Shown one piece after another: positions 15,349 through 22,439 of a stretch of DNA of 58,408 bases. The notes beneath the pieces are model-generated. The model saw nothing but the letters and a program-made list of their open reading frames with translations. It did not search any database and was not told the DNA's origin. The DNA is from DTLA01 sp034436295 (GTDB taxonomy: Bacteria; Chloroflexota; Anaerolineae; DTLA01). The stretch is taken from the NCBI GenBank assembly GCA_034436295.1, contig DAOTVT010000040.1, positions 1-58,408 on the forward strand, in the 5' to 3' direction. The stretch's first letter is position 1, and each line of letters starts with the position of its first letter. The translations under genes and the position numbers were made by a program.

Positions 15349-16572
15349 GTGCACATCTGCCTGGTGACCCGCACCACCCTGGCGCACATCGGGGGCGGCT
15401 TGGAGCGGCACGCTGCGGATTTGTGCCAGGGCCTGGTGGAGCGGGGGCATCGCGTTACCGTCATCACCACGCGCCACCCGCGGGGCGAGACCGAAACCCA
15501 GGCCCCAGGCGTCCGCACGCTGTTTCTGCCCCACAGCGCCGACCGTGCCTACGCCGTCGCGTGGTGGCGGGAGAGCGCCGCTGCGCTTGCCTGCGTGCAC
15601 AGGGCCGACCCCGTGGACGTCGTCTGGAGCCAGGGCATCGGAGCCTACGGCTACCTGCGTCTGCCAGCCCGACAGCGGCCCATCCCGTGCGTCGCCATCC
15701 TCCACGGCACGCCCCTGGGCGAATGGCGCGCCATGCGACGCCAATGGGGCGACTCGCCCCGCCATGCGTATCGCCTCGTCCGCTTCGCCGCGCGCACCTT
15801 CCTCTTCGGGCGCATGTTCCGCACCACGGCGCAGCGCGCGGCCAGCGTCATCTGCGTCAGCCCACAACTGGCCGAAGACGCGATCGGCGAACTGTCCATC
15901 CCCAGCAGCAGGGTAGCGGTCGTGCCCAACGGTGTGGACGCCACGAGGTTCCGACCAGACGCCTCGGCGCGGCGGGCATTGCGCGCCCAACTGGGCCTCG
16001 CGGACGACGCGCTGGTGCTCCTGACGGCGGGACGGCTGGAGCAGGCGAAGGGGCATCATCGGGCGTTGCGCGTGGCGGCGTCGCTCGTGGAGCAGGGCCT
16101 GGCGCCCACGGTTGTCATCGCAGGCAGCGGCCCCGACGAGGCCTGGCTGCGCCAACAGGCGGCGTCGCTGGGCCTGGCCGACCGCGTTCGCTGGCTGGGC
16201 TACGTCCCGCATGAGCAGATGCCCGCCGTGTACAATGCGGCGGACATCGCGCTGATGCTTTCCATCCACACCGAGGCGTTCCCATACGCCGTCGCGGAGC
16301 CGATGGCGTGCGGCTGCCCAGTGGTCGCCAGCGCCGTCGGCGGGGTCGTTTCGCTCATCTCCCACGGCGACAATGGATTTCTGGTGCCGCTGGGCGGCGA
16401 GGGCGAGGCGGCTACCCTCGCGGCCTCGTTGGCCCGCGATCCCGCCGCGCGCGCCGCCATCGCCCAGGCCGCCCGACAAACGGTGCTCGCGCGGTTCACA
16501 TTGGACAGGATGATCGCCGACACCGAGTCGGTTTTCCTCCGCCACGCCACCAGACGGGGAGCGCAACCGTGA
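15349..16572 (+). CDS. GT4-family glycosyltransferase (GT-B fold)
   Basis: This 407-residue cytoplasmic or peripheral membrane enzyme is predicted to transfer a sugar from a nucleotide donor to a polysaccharide or lipid acceptor. The N-terminal domain begins MHICLVTRTTLAHIGGGLERHAADL; the linker GVDATRFRPD and the C-terminal domain with AGRLEQAKGHHRAL, VIAGSGPDEAWL and IHTEAFPYAVAEPMACGCPVVAS (the EX7E donor site) are typical of GT4. Starts at GTG 15349 with GGAGGGCGCC upstream. It overlaps the flippase gene by 4 bases, which suggests a surface polysaccharide pathway; donor and acceptor are unknown. Confidence 0.88.
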   Translation: MHICLVTRTTLAHIGGGLERHAADLCQGLVERGHRVTVITTRHPRGETETQAPGVRTLFLPHSADRAYAVAWWRESAAALACVHRADPVDVVWSQGIGAYGYLRLPARQRPIPCVAILHGTPLGEWRAMRRQWGDSPRHAYRLVRFAARTFLFGRMFRTTAQRAASVICVSPQLAEDAIGELSIPSSRVAVVPNGVDATRFRPDASARRALRAQLGLADDALVLLTAGRLEQAKGHHRALRVAASLVEQGLAPTVVIAGSGPDEAWLRQQAASLGLADRVRWLGYVPHEQMPAVYNAADIALMLSIHTEAFPYAVAEPMACGCPVVASAVGGVVSLISHGDNGFLVPLGGEGEAATLAASLARDPAARAAIAQAARQTVLARFTLDRMIADTESVFLRHATRRGAQP

Positions 16573-18059
16573 ACGGCGACCTCCCCGCACGTTTCGGCAG
16601 GGGGCTGTTCTGGAACTACGCGGGGCGCATCGGCGAGTACGCCATCCGCTTCCTGTTCGTCAGCCTCATCGCCAAGCGCCTGGGGCCAGGGGAATTCGGC
16701 GTCTATTCCTTCGCCTACAGCGTCTTCGTGGCGGGCACGTTGCTGGGGGCACTGGGCTACGAGCAGGCCCTGAACAACTTTGTGCCCGCGCTCCTGGATG
16801 ACCCGGCCCGGCAGCGATTCCTGCTGCGCCGAACGCTGGCCATGCGGGCGCTCGTCATGGCCTGCCTGGTGGTGCTGGGGGCTGTGGGCGCGCCGCTTCT
16901 GTCGCGCTGGACAGGCCCCGTGGCTTCCGCCGTCGTGTGGGTGCTCCCCTACCTGTTCTGGTTCAACGTCGCCAATCTCCTGGCGTACTTCTGGGTGGGA
17001 CGACTGGAAGTGCGCCTGGTGGCGCTGGTTCGCGTCGGCGTGCAGGTGGTCAACTACGCGGCGGCGTGGTACCTGTTGCAGCGCGGCTACGGGGCGCAGG
17101 CGATGCTCCTGCTCCTGGGCGCGACGGCGGCCCTGGCATCCGTCACGTACCTGGTGTACACGGCGCGCTTCCTGCGGGGGCCTGCCGCGCCCCTGCCCAT
17201 GGGCCGCGTCCACCGTTTCGCCGTGAACACCGGCATCATCAACGGGCTGAACTACGTGCTGGGGCAACAGTCCGATGTGGCGCTCATCGGCCTTCTGCTG
17301 CGCGACAGCGTCCAAATCGGCTTCTACAACCTGGCGGCGACGCTCACCAACATCGCGGGGACGGCGCTCCTCATGGGCCTGGAAGGCGTGGGCCTGTCGG
17401 CGATGGCCGAGGTGGCGGCCAAGAGCATGCGCGACCTGGCCACCGCGTGGCGCGCCTTCATGAAAGTAACCATGCTCCTGTCGGTGCCCGTGCTGGCGTT
17501 CTGCGCGCTCCACGCCGCGAAACTGGTGGCGCTGTACGGCGAGACCTATCGGGAAGCCGCTCTGCTCCTGCAAGTCTATGCGCTGTTCACGGTGGCGAAC
17601 CGATTCCTGGGCGGGGGAACCAGCACCGGCACGCTGTACGCTATGCGGCGCGAGGGGTGGGCCCTGGGGCTGCGAGTCGCCACGGGCGTCCTGAACGTCG
17701 CCCTGGCCATCGCGCTGATTCCCCGATGGGGCGCGGTGGGGGCGGTGGCCGCCACGGGATCCTGCGGCATCCTCACCACCGCCGCCGAGGTGTTTCTGGT
17801 CATGCGGGCGACCCACGCGGGGTACCCGCTGGGGTTCGCCCTGGCGGTGGGGGCCGGCAGCGCAGTGGCTACCCTGGCGTCGCACTTCGCCACGGGCGGC
17901 GGCCTGTGGGGACTGGCGCGGGGCGCGGGGGTGTTCCTTGCGGTTTTCGCCGCGTGCTTCGCCGCCCTGAAGCCGCTGGACGCCGAAGACCGAGACATGC
18001 TGGCCCGCCTGTCGCCATCCGTGGGGAAGTGGGCAGCGCGGTTCGTGCGCGAGCGGTAG
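16569..18059 (+). CDS. Wzx-type polysaccharide flippase (MOP superfamily)
   Basis: From the GTG at 16569, overlapping the previous stop as GTGA, the protein is 496 residues with 12-14 predicted membrane helices. It begins with the RFGRGLFWNYAGRIGEYAIRF segment and the RLGPGEFGVYSFAYSV motif that mark polysaccharide-biosynthesis flippases; these move undecaprenyl-linked oligosaccharides across the membrane. The C-terminal region has the GAVGAVAATGSCGIL helix. Its setting between two GT4 enzymes supports export of a surface glycan. A longer upstream frame (to 16308) lies inside the glycosyltransferase and is rejected. Confidence 0.85.
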   Translation: MNGDLPARFGRGLFWNYAGRIGEYAIRFLFVSLIAKRLGPGEFGVYSFAYSVFVAGTLLGALGYEQALNNFVPALLDDPARQRFLLRRTLAMRALVMACLVVLGAVGAPLLSRWTGPVASAVVWVLPYLFWFNVANLLAYFWVGRLEVRLVALVRVGVQVVNYAAAWYLLQRGYGAQAMLLLLGATAALASVTYLVYTARFLRGPAAPLPMGRVHRFAVNTGIINGLNYVLGQQSDVALIGLLLRDSVQIGFYNLAATLTNIAGTALLMGLEGVGLSAMAEVAAKSMRDLATAWRAFMKVTMLLSVPVLAFCALHAAKLVALYGETYREAALLLQVYALFTVANRFLGGGTSTGTLYAMRREGWALGLRVATGVLNVALAIALIPRWGAVGAVAATGSCGILTTAAEVFLVMRATHAGYPLGFALAVGAGSAVATLASHFATGGGLWGLARGAGVFLAVFAACFAALKPLDAEDRDMLARLSPSVGKWAARFVRER

Positions 18060-18128
18060 CAGGTAGTGTGCACATTGTGGTGGAAACTTGTCAGACCGAT
18101 GAGCAGCAGCATGAAACGCAAAGAGCGT

Positions 18129-18284
18129 AGGGCAGGTTTCCACACCTGCCCTCTGTCGTCGGCGGCTATGGAAAGCCGCCCTACGAACTTGTGTTGGCGG
18201 CCACGGTGCGACGCACTTCCGGAAGTGCGTCGCACCGTGGACACCTGCCCTCTGCCCGCGGCGGCTATGGAAAGCCGCCCTACG
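18129..18284. repeat. Duplicated hairpin unit split by a REP palindrome
   Basis: A unit of about 45 bases, ACACCTGCCCTCTG then 5 variable bases then GGCGGCTATGGAAAGCCGCC and CTACG, occurs at 18142-18185 and again at 18241-18284. Each contains a 7-bp hairpin (18161-18180, 18260-18279). The first also has the upstream half of an AGGGCAGGT hairpin (18129-18152). The REP palindrome lies between the two copies. Confidence 0.7.
18201..18240. repeat. REP-like perfect palindrome, copy 2
   Basis: A perfect 40-bp palindrome with no loop. The inner 32 bp are identical to copy 1 (12094-12129), while the outer bases differ (CCAC here, CA there) yet remain perfectly paired. Confidence 0.88.
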
Positions 18285-18400
18285 TGGCTTGGCATTGCGC
18301 CGCCAACCGATGGCGAGTGCAGCCGTAGGCCCCCATTTGCGCCCACGCACGGCTGTAGTACACTCGTGCCAACGCCTGTGTCGGCACGGGAGACGCACGA

Positions 18401-19567
18401 ATGCGGATTTGCATAGACATCTCGCCAGCAGCACACCGCAAGGCAGGGCTGGGCCGCCACGCCCGCGAACTGGCCGAGCGCGCCCATCGGCTGGACGCCC
18501 TCAACGACTACGCCCTTTTCACGTACCAGCCGTCGCGGGGGCAGGTCCCGCCCAGCCTGGCCCACCTGCCCACCTACGCGGTCCCGTGGCCCGCCAAGCC
18601 CTGGCGCATGAGCGTCCTGCTGGCCCACTACGCCCGCGTCCCGCAGGACGGCCTGGTGCCGGGCGTGGACGTGTTCCACGGCACCGATCACCTCTTGCCC
18701 TATTTCCGGCGAATCCGCACGGTGTTCACGCTGCACGACCTCATCCCGCTGCTGTTCCCGGAGTTCCACCTGCCGCTGAACCGTTGGTTTCTGAACCTGA
18801 TGTTCCCGCGATTCCTGCGCCGCGCCGACGCCATCGTCGCCGTGTCCGAATGCACCAAGAAGGATGCCATCCGCATCTACGGCACGCCCGAAGAGAAGAT
18901 CACCGTCATCTACAACGGCGTGGACGCGCGCTTCCATCCGGTGCGCGACGCGGAGACCCTGCGCCGGGTGCGCGCGGCGTACCGCCTGCCCGAGGCGTAC
19001 ATCCTGTACGTGGGCACCATTGAGCCGCGCAAGAACCTGGCGCGCCTGCTGGATGCCTACCACGCCCTGCGGCAGGCCGGATATCCGCACAAACTGGCCA
19101 TTGTGGGGGCGAAGGGGTGGCTGTACCAGCCGTTCTTTGACCGCATCGCCGCCCTGGGCCTGCAGGACGAGGTGATTTTCCCCGGGTACATCGCCGACGA
19201 AGACCTGCCCGCCGTGTATTCGGGCGCAGCCTTGTTCGCGTTCCCGTCGCTGTACGAGGGGTTTGGGATACCGCCGCTGGAAGCCATGGCCTGCGGCGTG
19301 CCGACGTTGGTCTCGGACACGTCGTCGCTGCCCGAAGTCGTGGGCGATGCGGCGCTCCAGGTGTCGCCCACCGACACGGGCGCGATCAAGGCGGGCATGG
19401 AGCGCATCCTGAGCGACGCGGCGCTGGCCCGCGAATTGGCGGGGCGCGGGCCGGAACGGGCGCGGATGTTCACCTGGGACAAGGCGGCCCGCCAGTTGGT
19501 GGATTTGTACCATGCGGTGGGGGCGATGCGCGAGTCGCCCTCCGACCACGAAAGGAGAGCACCATGA
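18401..19567 (+). CDS. GT4-family glycosyltransferase (mannosyltransferase-like)
   Basis: This 388-residue GT-B enzyme starts MRICIDISPAAHRKAGLGRHARELAER, has the DVFHGTDHLLPYF and HDLIPLLFPEFH segments typical of GT4 mannosyl/rhamnosyl transferases, then VSECTKKDAI, the YNGVDARFHP linker, VGTIEPRKNLARLLDAY, and the EX7E site in SLYEGFGIPPLEAMACGVP. It probably adds a sugar to a lipid-linked glycan. It follows the flippase after a repeat-rich gap, and its stop overlaps the yccF start as ATGA. Donor sugar not determinable. Confidence 0.9.
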   Translation: MRICIDISPAAHRKAGLGRHARELAERAHRLDALNDYALFTYQPSRGQVPPSLAHLPTYAVPWPAKPWRMSVLLAHYARVPQDGLVPGVDVFHGTDHLLPYFRRIRTVFTLHDLIPLLFPEFHLPLNRWFLNLMFPRFLRRADAIVAVSECTKKDAIRIYGTPEEKITVIYNGVDARFHPVRDAETLRRVRAAYRLPEAYILYVGTIEPRKNLARLLDAYHALRQAGYPHKLAIVGAKGWLYQPFFDRIAALGLQDEVIFPGYIADEDLPAVYSGAALFAFPSLYEGFGIPPLEAMACGVPTLVSDTSSLPEVVGDAALQVSPTDTGAIKAGMERILSDAALARELAGRGPERARMFTWDKAARQLVDLYHAVGAMRESPSDHERRAP

Positions 19568-19935
19568 GTCTCATCGGCAATCTGCTGTGGATCTTCCTGG
19601 GCGGCGGCATCCTCGTGTCGCTGTGCTACCTCATCGGCGGGATCATGCTGTGCGCCACCATCGTGGGAATCCCGTTCGGCGTGCAATGCTTCAAACTGGC
19701 GTGGATGGCCCTGGCGCCGTTCGGCAAGGAGATTGACTCCAGGGGCTCGGCGAAGGGGCTGCTGCCCATCCTGCTGAATATCCTGTGGCTGGTGTTCGGC
19801 GGGCTGGAAGTGGCGGCGGTGCATCTGGTCTTCGCCCTGCTGTGCGCCATCACCATCATCGGGCTGCCCTTCGCCAGGCAGCACATGAAGTTGCTCCGCC
19901 TGTCGCTGGTGCCCTTCGGCGCGAAGATCACCTAG
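19564..19935 (+). CDS. YccF domain-containing membrane protein
   Basis: The 123-residue protein is two tandem YccF-type halves: GNLLWIFLGGGILVSLCYLIGGIMLCATIVGIPFG followed by LAPFGKEI, and LLNILWLVFGGLEVAAVHLVFALLCAITIIGLPFARQ followed by LVPFGAKI. Each half has a hydrophobic hairpin ending in a conserved G-I/L-P-F. YccF proteins are inner-membrane proteins of unknown function. The ATG overlaps the preceding glycosyltransferase stop by 4 bases, so it is translated from the same message. It is convergent with the CPBP gene. Confidence 0.88.
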   Translation: MSLIGNLLWIFLGGGILVSLCYLIGGIMLCATIVGIPFGVQCFKLAWMALAPFGKEIDSRGSAKGLLPILLNILWLVFGGLEVAAVHLVFALLCAITIIGLPFARQHMKLLRLSLVPFGAKIT

Positions 19936-19972
19936 ATTCCCCGCCGAACCCGAGGCGTTCCCGCAGCGCCGC

Positions 19973-20782
19973 CTAGTAGAACATCGCGTTGACGGCGTTG
20001 TACAGGGCGTGCGCCACGACCGGCCCCACGATGGAACCCGTGAGTCGGAACATGACGCCGGCCAGCAGCCCGAAGGCGAAGGGGAAGCCCACGACGCCGA
20101 ACAGAGCCAGCACGTTGGGCACGAAGAGCGCGCCGGGGAGATGCCAGAGGCCGAAGAGCACCGACGCCAGGAAGGTGGCGAACCACCAGGGGTAGCGCCG
20201 CTGCAGGGTGATCTGCATGTAACTGCGAAACAGGCTTTCCTCGCCCAGGGCGATCGTCATCAACTCCACGGGGAAACTCTGGGCCAGCGCCGCAAATTGG
20301 GCATCGCCCAGGCGCAACTGGCCGGTCGCCACAAGCGGCGCGCGCATGATCGCCTGCAGCGCCAGCGCCAGGCCCGCGCCCAGCAAGACCTGCCGCAAGG
20401 CGCGCCGCCCCGTGAACCCAAAGGCGTCGCCGCCCGCCCGCTCGCCCAGCAGGATCGCCAGGGCCACAAGGGGGAACAAACTGCCGGTGGCCGCGATAGA
20501 AATCTCCCAACTCACGCGAAGCGGGACGAGGCCGGCAGCCACCAGCGCCATTGCGGCCGCCCGCGACAGCACGACGAAGGCCCAGAGCGCCAGGCCGGCC
20601 CACCACGGCGCGAGCGAGGCGGGCATGGCGTGGCTTCGGAACAGGCCAAACAGGAACGGGAGCGGCAACACGAGCGCCACGCCGTAGGCCGCGTCGGCGC
20701 TCCACGTCGCCAACGCCGCCAGCCCCGCCATCACGCCGACGTAGGCGACGGCAACCCCAGCCCAACGCAACCCTGTCGCCAT
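19973..20782 (-). CDS. CPBP-family intramembrane metalloprotease
   Basis: The 269-residue membrane protein has about eight hydrophobic helices and the CPBP (Abi, Rce1-like) motifs: GEESLFRSYMQ (EExxxR), FGLWHLPGALF with His, and the last motif HALYNAVNA. Such proteases cleave within membranes, process prenylated or signal substrates, or act in bacteriocin immunity. The start is the ATG one base after the dut stop (TAG-C-ATG), with GGGAG upstream. No substrate gene is next to it. The role in this organism is unknown. Confidence 0.85.
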   Translation of the reverse strand: MATGLRWAGVAVAYVGVMAGLAALATWSADAAYGVALVLPLPFLFGLFRSHAMPASLAPWWAGLALWAFVVLSRAAAMALVAAGLVPLRVSWEISIAATGSLFPLVALAILLGERAGGDAFGFTGRRALRQVLLGAGLALALQAIMRAPLVATGQLRLGDAQFAALAQSFPVELMTIALGEESLFRSYMQITLQRRYPWWFATFLASVLFGLWHLPGALFVPNVLALFGVVGFPFAFGLLAGVMFRLTGSIVGPVVAHALYNAVNAMFY

Positions 20783-20783
20783 G

Positions 20784-21194
20784 CTACTTGCCGGTGCTCC
20801 CGAACCCCTCCTTGGGGCCTAGCGGAATGTCCTCGTCCGTCTCTGCCAGTTCCACGTCCATGCGCTGCACCCACATCTGGGCGACCCGATCCCCCGGCAG
20901 GATCGTGATCGGCCCCGCGCCAGGGAGTGGCTCCAAAATCGTGCAGACCTCGCGCCCGTTGAATTCGGGGTCAATCAGGCCGACATGCGCCTCGTAGCCG
21001 TGGCGGAGCGGCGCGCTGGACCGCGCCTTGACTATGGCGCCATAGCCCGGCGGCAGTTCCAGCGCGATGCCCAACGGCACGAGCGTGGGGCCGTTCAGCA
21101 CAAGCGGCGCGTCCAGGCGGGCGAACAGGTCGTAGGCTGCGCCGGTCTTCACGGGCCTGCGCCCGCCAGCGAGAACCTTGTACCGGATGGCCAC
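20784..21194 (-). CDS. dut: dUTP diphosphatase
   Basis: The protein hydrolyses dUTP to dUMP, keeping uracil out of DNA. All five trimeric dUTPase motifs can be followed: AAYDLFA, KARSSAPLRHG, GLIDPEFNGRE, GDRVAQMWV and the C-terminal GFGSTGK. Motif 3 has F in place of the usual Tyr, which is tolerated in some families. I use the GTG at 21194 (136 residues) because AGGAGG is 5 bases upstream; an ATG 7 codons earlier has no site. The gene lies between proC (33 bases away from this GTG) and the CPBP protease. Confidence 0.9.
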   Translation of the reverse strand: MAIRYKVLAGGRRPVKTGAAYDLFARLDAPLVLNGPTLVPLGIALELPPGYGAIVKARSSAPLRHGYEAHVGLIDPEFNGREVCTILEPLPGAGPITILPGDRVAQMWVQRMDVELAETDEDIPLGPKEGFGSTGK

Positions 21195-21226
21195 CTCTGC
21201 CTCCTGATGTCGCACTTTGCTCCGAA

Positions 21227-22117
21227 TTACGATTCCAACTTTTCCGACGGCGGGCTGCCGTTGGGGCGGGCTTCTGGCTCGGATTCCTGCGACAGCGACT
21301 CGCCCAGCAATTTGGACTTCTGGTAGGCCGCCCAGACGGCCTTGGACAGCACCGTGCGGATGCTGCCCTTGTCCAGTTGGTAGATGGCCTCGGCGCTCGT
21401 CCCGCCTGGCGAGGTTACCATGTTGCGGAGTTGCGCCAGGTGCAGGTTGGACTGGCGCGCGAACAGCACCGACCCCAGGACGGTCTTCGTAACCAGGGCC
21501 TCGGCGATGCGCCGCGAGAATCCCAGGTGCACCGCCGCGTCCACCAGCGCCTCCATGATGAGGAACACGTAGGTCGGGCCGGTTCCGCTCACCGCCGTCG
21601 CCATGTCCAGGTACCGCTCCTCGTCCACCTCAATCTCTTCGCCCAGGGCGGTCAGAATCCTGCGCCCCAACTCCCGCTGCTCGGGCGTAACCTGGGGCGT
21701 GGCGAACCACACCGAAATCCCCTCGCCGATCTGCGCGGGCGTGTTGGGCATCACGCGGATGATGGACGGAGCGCCCAGCGTCTGCGCGATGTAGGAGACC
21801 TTCGCGCCCGCCACGATGGACATGACGAGTTGCTCGGGCCGCACCGTGCCGCGAAGTTCGTGCAGGACCATGCGGAGCCGCTGCGGCTTGACCGACAGGA
21901 CGACGACATCGGCATTGCGGGCGGCTTCGCGGTTGTCGGTCGTGGCGTGGATGCCGTACTTGGCGGTCAACTCGGCGGCGCGCTCCTTGCGGGGGCCGCT
22001 CGCCCAGATGTGGCCCGCCGCCGTAACGCCGCACCGCAAAATGCCCTGAATCATGGCCTCGGCCATGGTGCCGCTGCCGATGAAGGCCAACCGCGCTTGT
22101 TGGACTGTCTCTTCCAT
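21227..22117 (-). CDS. proC: Pyrroline-5-carboxylate reductase
   Basis: ProC catalyses the last step of proline synthesis, reducing P5C with NAD(P)H. The 296-residue protein has the N-terminal Rossmann motif FIGSGTMAEAMIQGIL, VKPQ in the middle strand, RVMPNTPAQIGEG, and the C-terminal dimer signature ending MVTSPGGTSAEAIYQL. About 20 extra residues rich in Ser/Glu/Pro follow the normal end. The ATG at 22117 is preceded only by AAAGGGATATCC. A 230-base leader with promoter, short reading frame and terminator lies upstream, which suggests transcriptional attenuation by proline supply. Confidence 0.95.
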   Translation of the reverse strand: MEETVQQARLAFIGSGTMAEAMIQGILRCGVTAAGHIWASGPRKERAAELTAKYGIHATTDNREAARNADVVVLSVKPQRLRMVLHELRGTVRPEQLVMSIVAGAKVSYIAQTLGAPSIIRVMPNTPAQIGEGISVWFATPQVTPEQRELGRRILTALGEEIEVDEERYLDMATAVSGTGPTYVFLIMEALVDAAVHLGFSRRIAEALVTKTVLGSVLFARQSNLHLAQLRNMVTSPGGTSAEAIYQLDKGSIRTVLSKAVWAAYQKSKLLGESLSQESEPEARPNGSPPSEKLES

Positions 22118-22149
22118 TGTTTGGATATCCCTTTCCGCTTTGTATGCCT

Positions 22150-22175
22150 AACAAAACGCCTCCCGTGAGGGAGGC
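22150..22175 (-). terminator. Terminator hairpin in the proC leader
   Basis: Minus strand: GCCTCCC (22175-22169), loop TCAC-type, GGGAGGC (22164-22158), then GTTTTGTT. It ends 33 bases before the proC ATG, so it would cut off proC unless the 5' arm is held elsewhere, for example by GGGGAGG at 22236-22230. Confidence 0.6.
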
Positions 22176-22215
22176 ATGTTCAAGACGAACGACATGGTTC
22201 CATCGCGGGCGAACG

Positions 22216-22329
22216 CTATCGCCGCCCTACCTCCCCGTGGTGCATGTGCCCCTGAGCGATGCCCAGGGGCCTGGGAGGGATAGGGGTGCGCTGCCCTCGT
22301 CCGATTTGCGCGAGAATGCGACGCCACAT
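22216..22329 (-). CDS. Putative proline-rich leader peptide of proC
   Basis: A 37-codon frame begins with ATG 22329, about 15 bases after the predicted start of transcription; AGAAGG lies 3 bases before it. It encodes MWRRILAQIGRG..., then TPIPPRPLGI, with four Pro codons in six (codons 16, 18, 19, 21), and stops at TAG 22216. The Pro codons coincide with the CCCTCCC segment (22279-22273) that can pair with GGGGAGG (22236-22230), and the stop codon is 14 bases after that second segment. This is the geometry of a classical amino-acid attenuator. No protein similarity is expected and none is claimed; the peptide's role would be its translation. Confidence 0.5.
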   Translation of the reverse strand: MWRRILAQIGRGQRTPIPPRPLGIAQGHMHHGEVGRR

Positions 22330-22351
22330 ACGCCTTCTGCCTTTGGGGTGT

Positions 22352-22379
22352 ATCTTACCGCAAAAACCCGCGATGTCAA
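22352..22379 (-). promoter_or_regulatory. Sigma70-type promoter of proC
   Basis: Minus strand: perfect TTGACA (22379-22374), 16-base spacer, TAAGAT (22357-22352). Expected start near 22345. Confidence 0.7.
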
Positions 22380-22439
22380 ACAAAGATACGCGGCGCCGGG
22401 CCGAGGCCACAGCGCCGCGCAAGTCGTTGTCTGACCGCG

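Larger units (their letters stand above)
18060..18400. other. Repeat-filled gap inside the glycan cluster
   Basis: No gene in these 341 bases. They contain a duplicated GGCAGGT / GGCGGCT hairpin unit (18129-18284), the 40-bp REP-like palindrome (18201-18240), and a 7-bp inverted repeat CAGCCGT / ACGGCTG (18320-18326, 18349-18355) before the next glycosyltransferase. No convincing promoter was found. Confidence 0.7.
22118..22439. other. proC leader region
   Basis: This 322-base gap holds the proC promoter, leader peptide, alternative pairing segments and terminator described separately. The first 60 bases (22380-22439) follow the FNT-REC stop and contain a GC-rich stretch with CGGCGC repeats but no clear T-tract terminator. 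Confidence 0.7.

Noticed and set aside
22118..22345. T-box riboswitch for proC, suggested by TGGAACCA at about 22203-22196 before the terminator
   Set aside because: The conserved flanks of the T-box bulge (GGTGG-ACC-CG) are absent, no specifier stem with a Pro codon could be drawn, and the Pro-rich reading frame with alternating segments explains the leader better.
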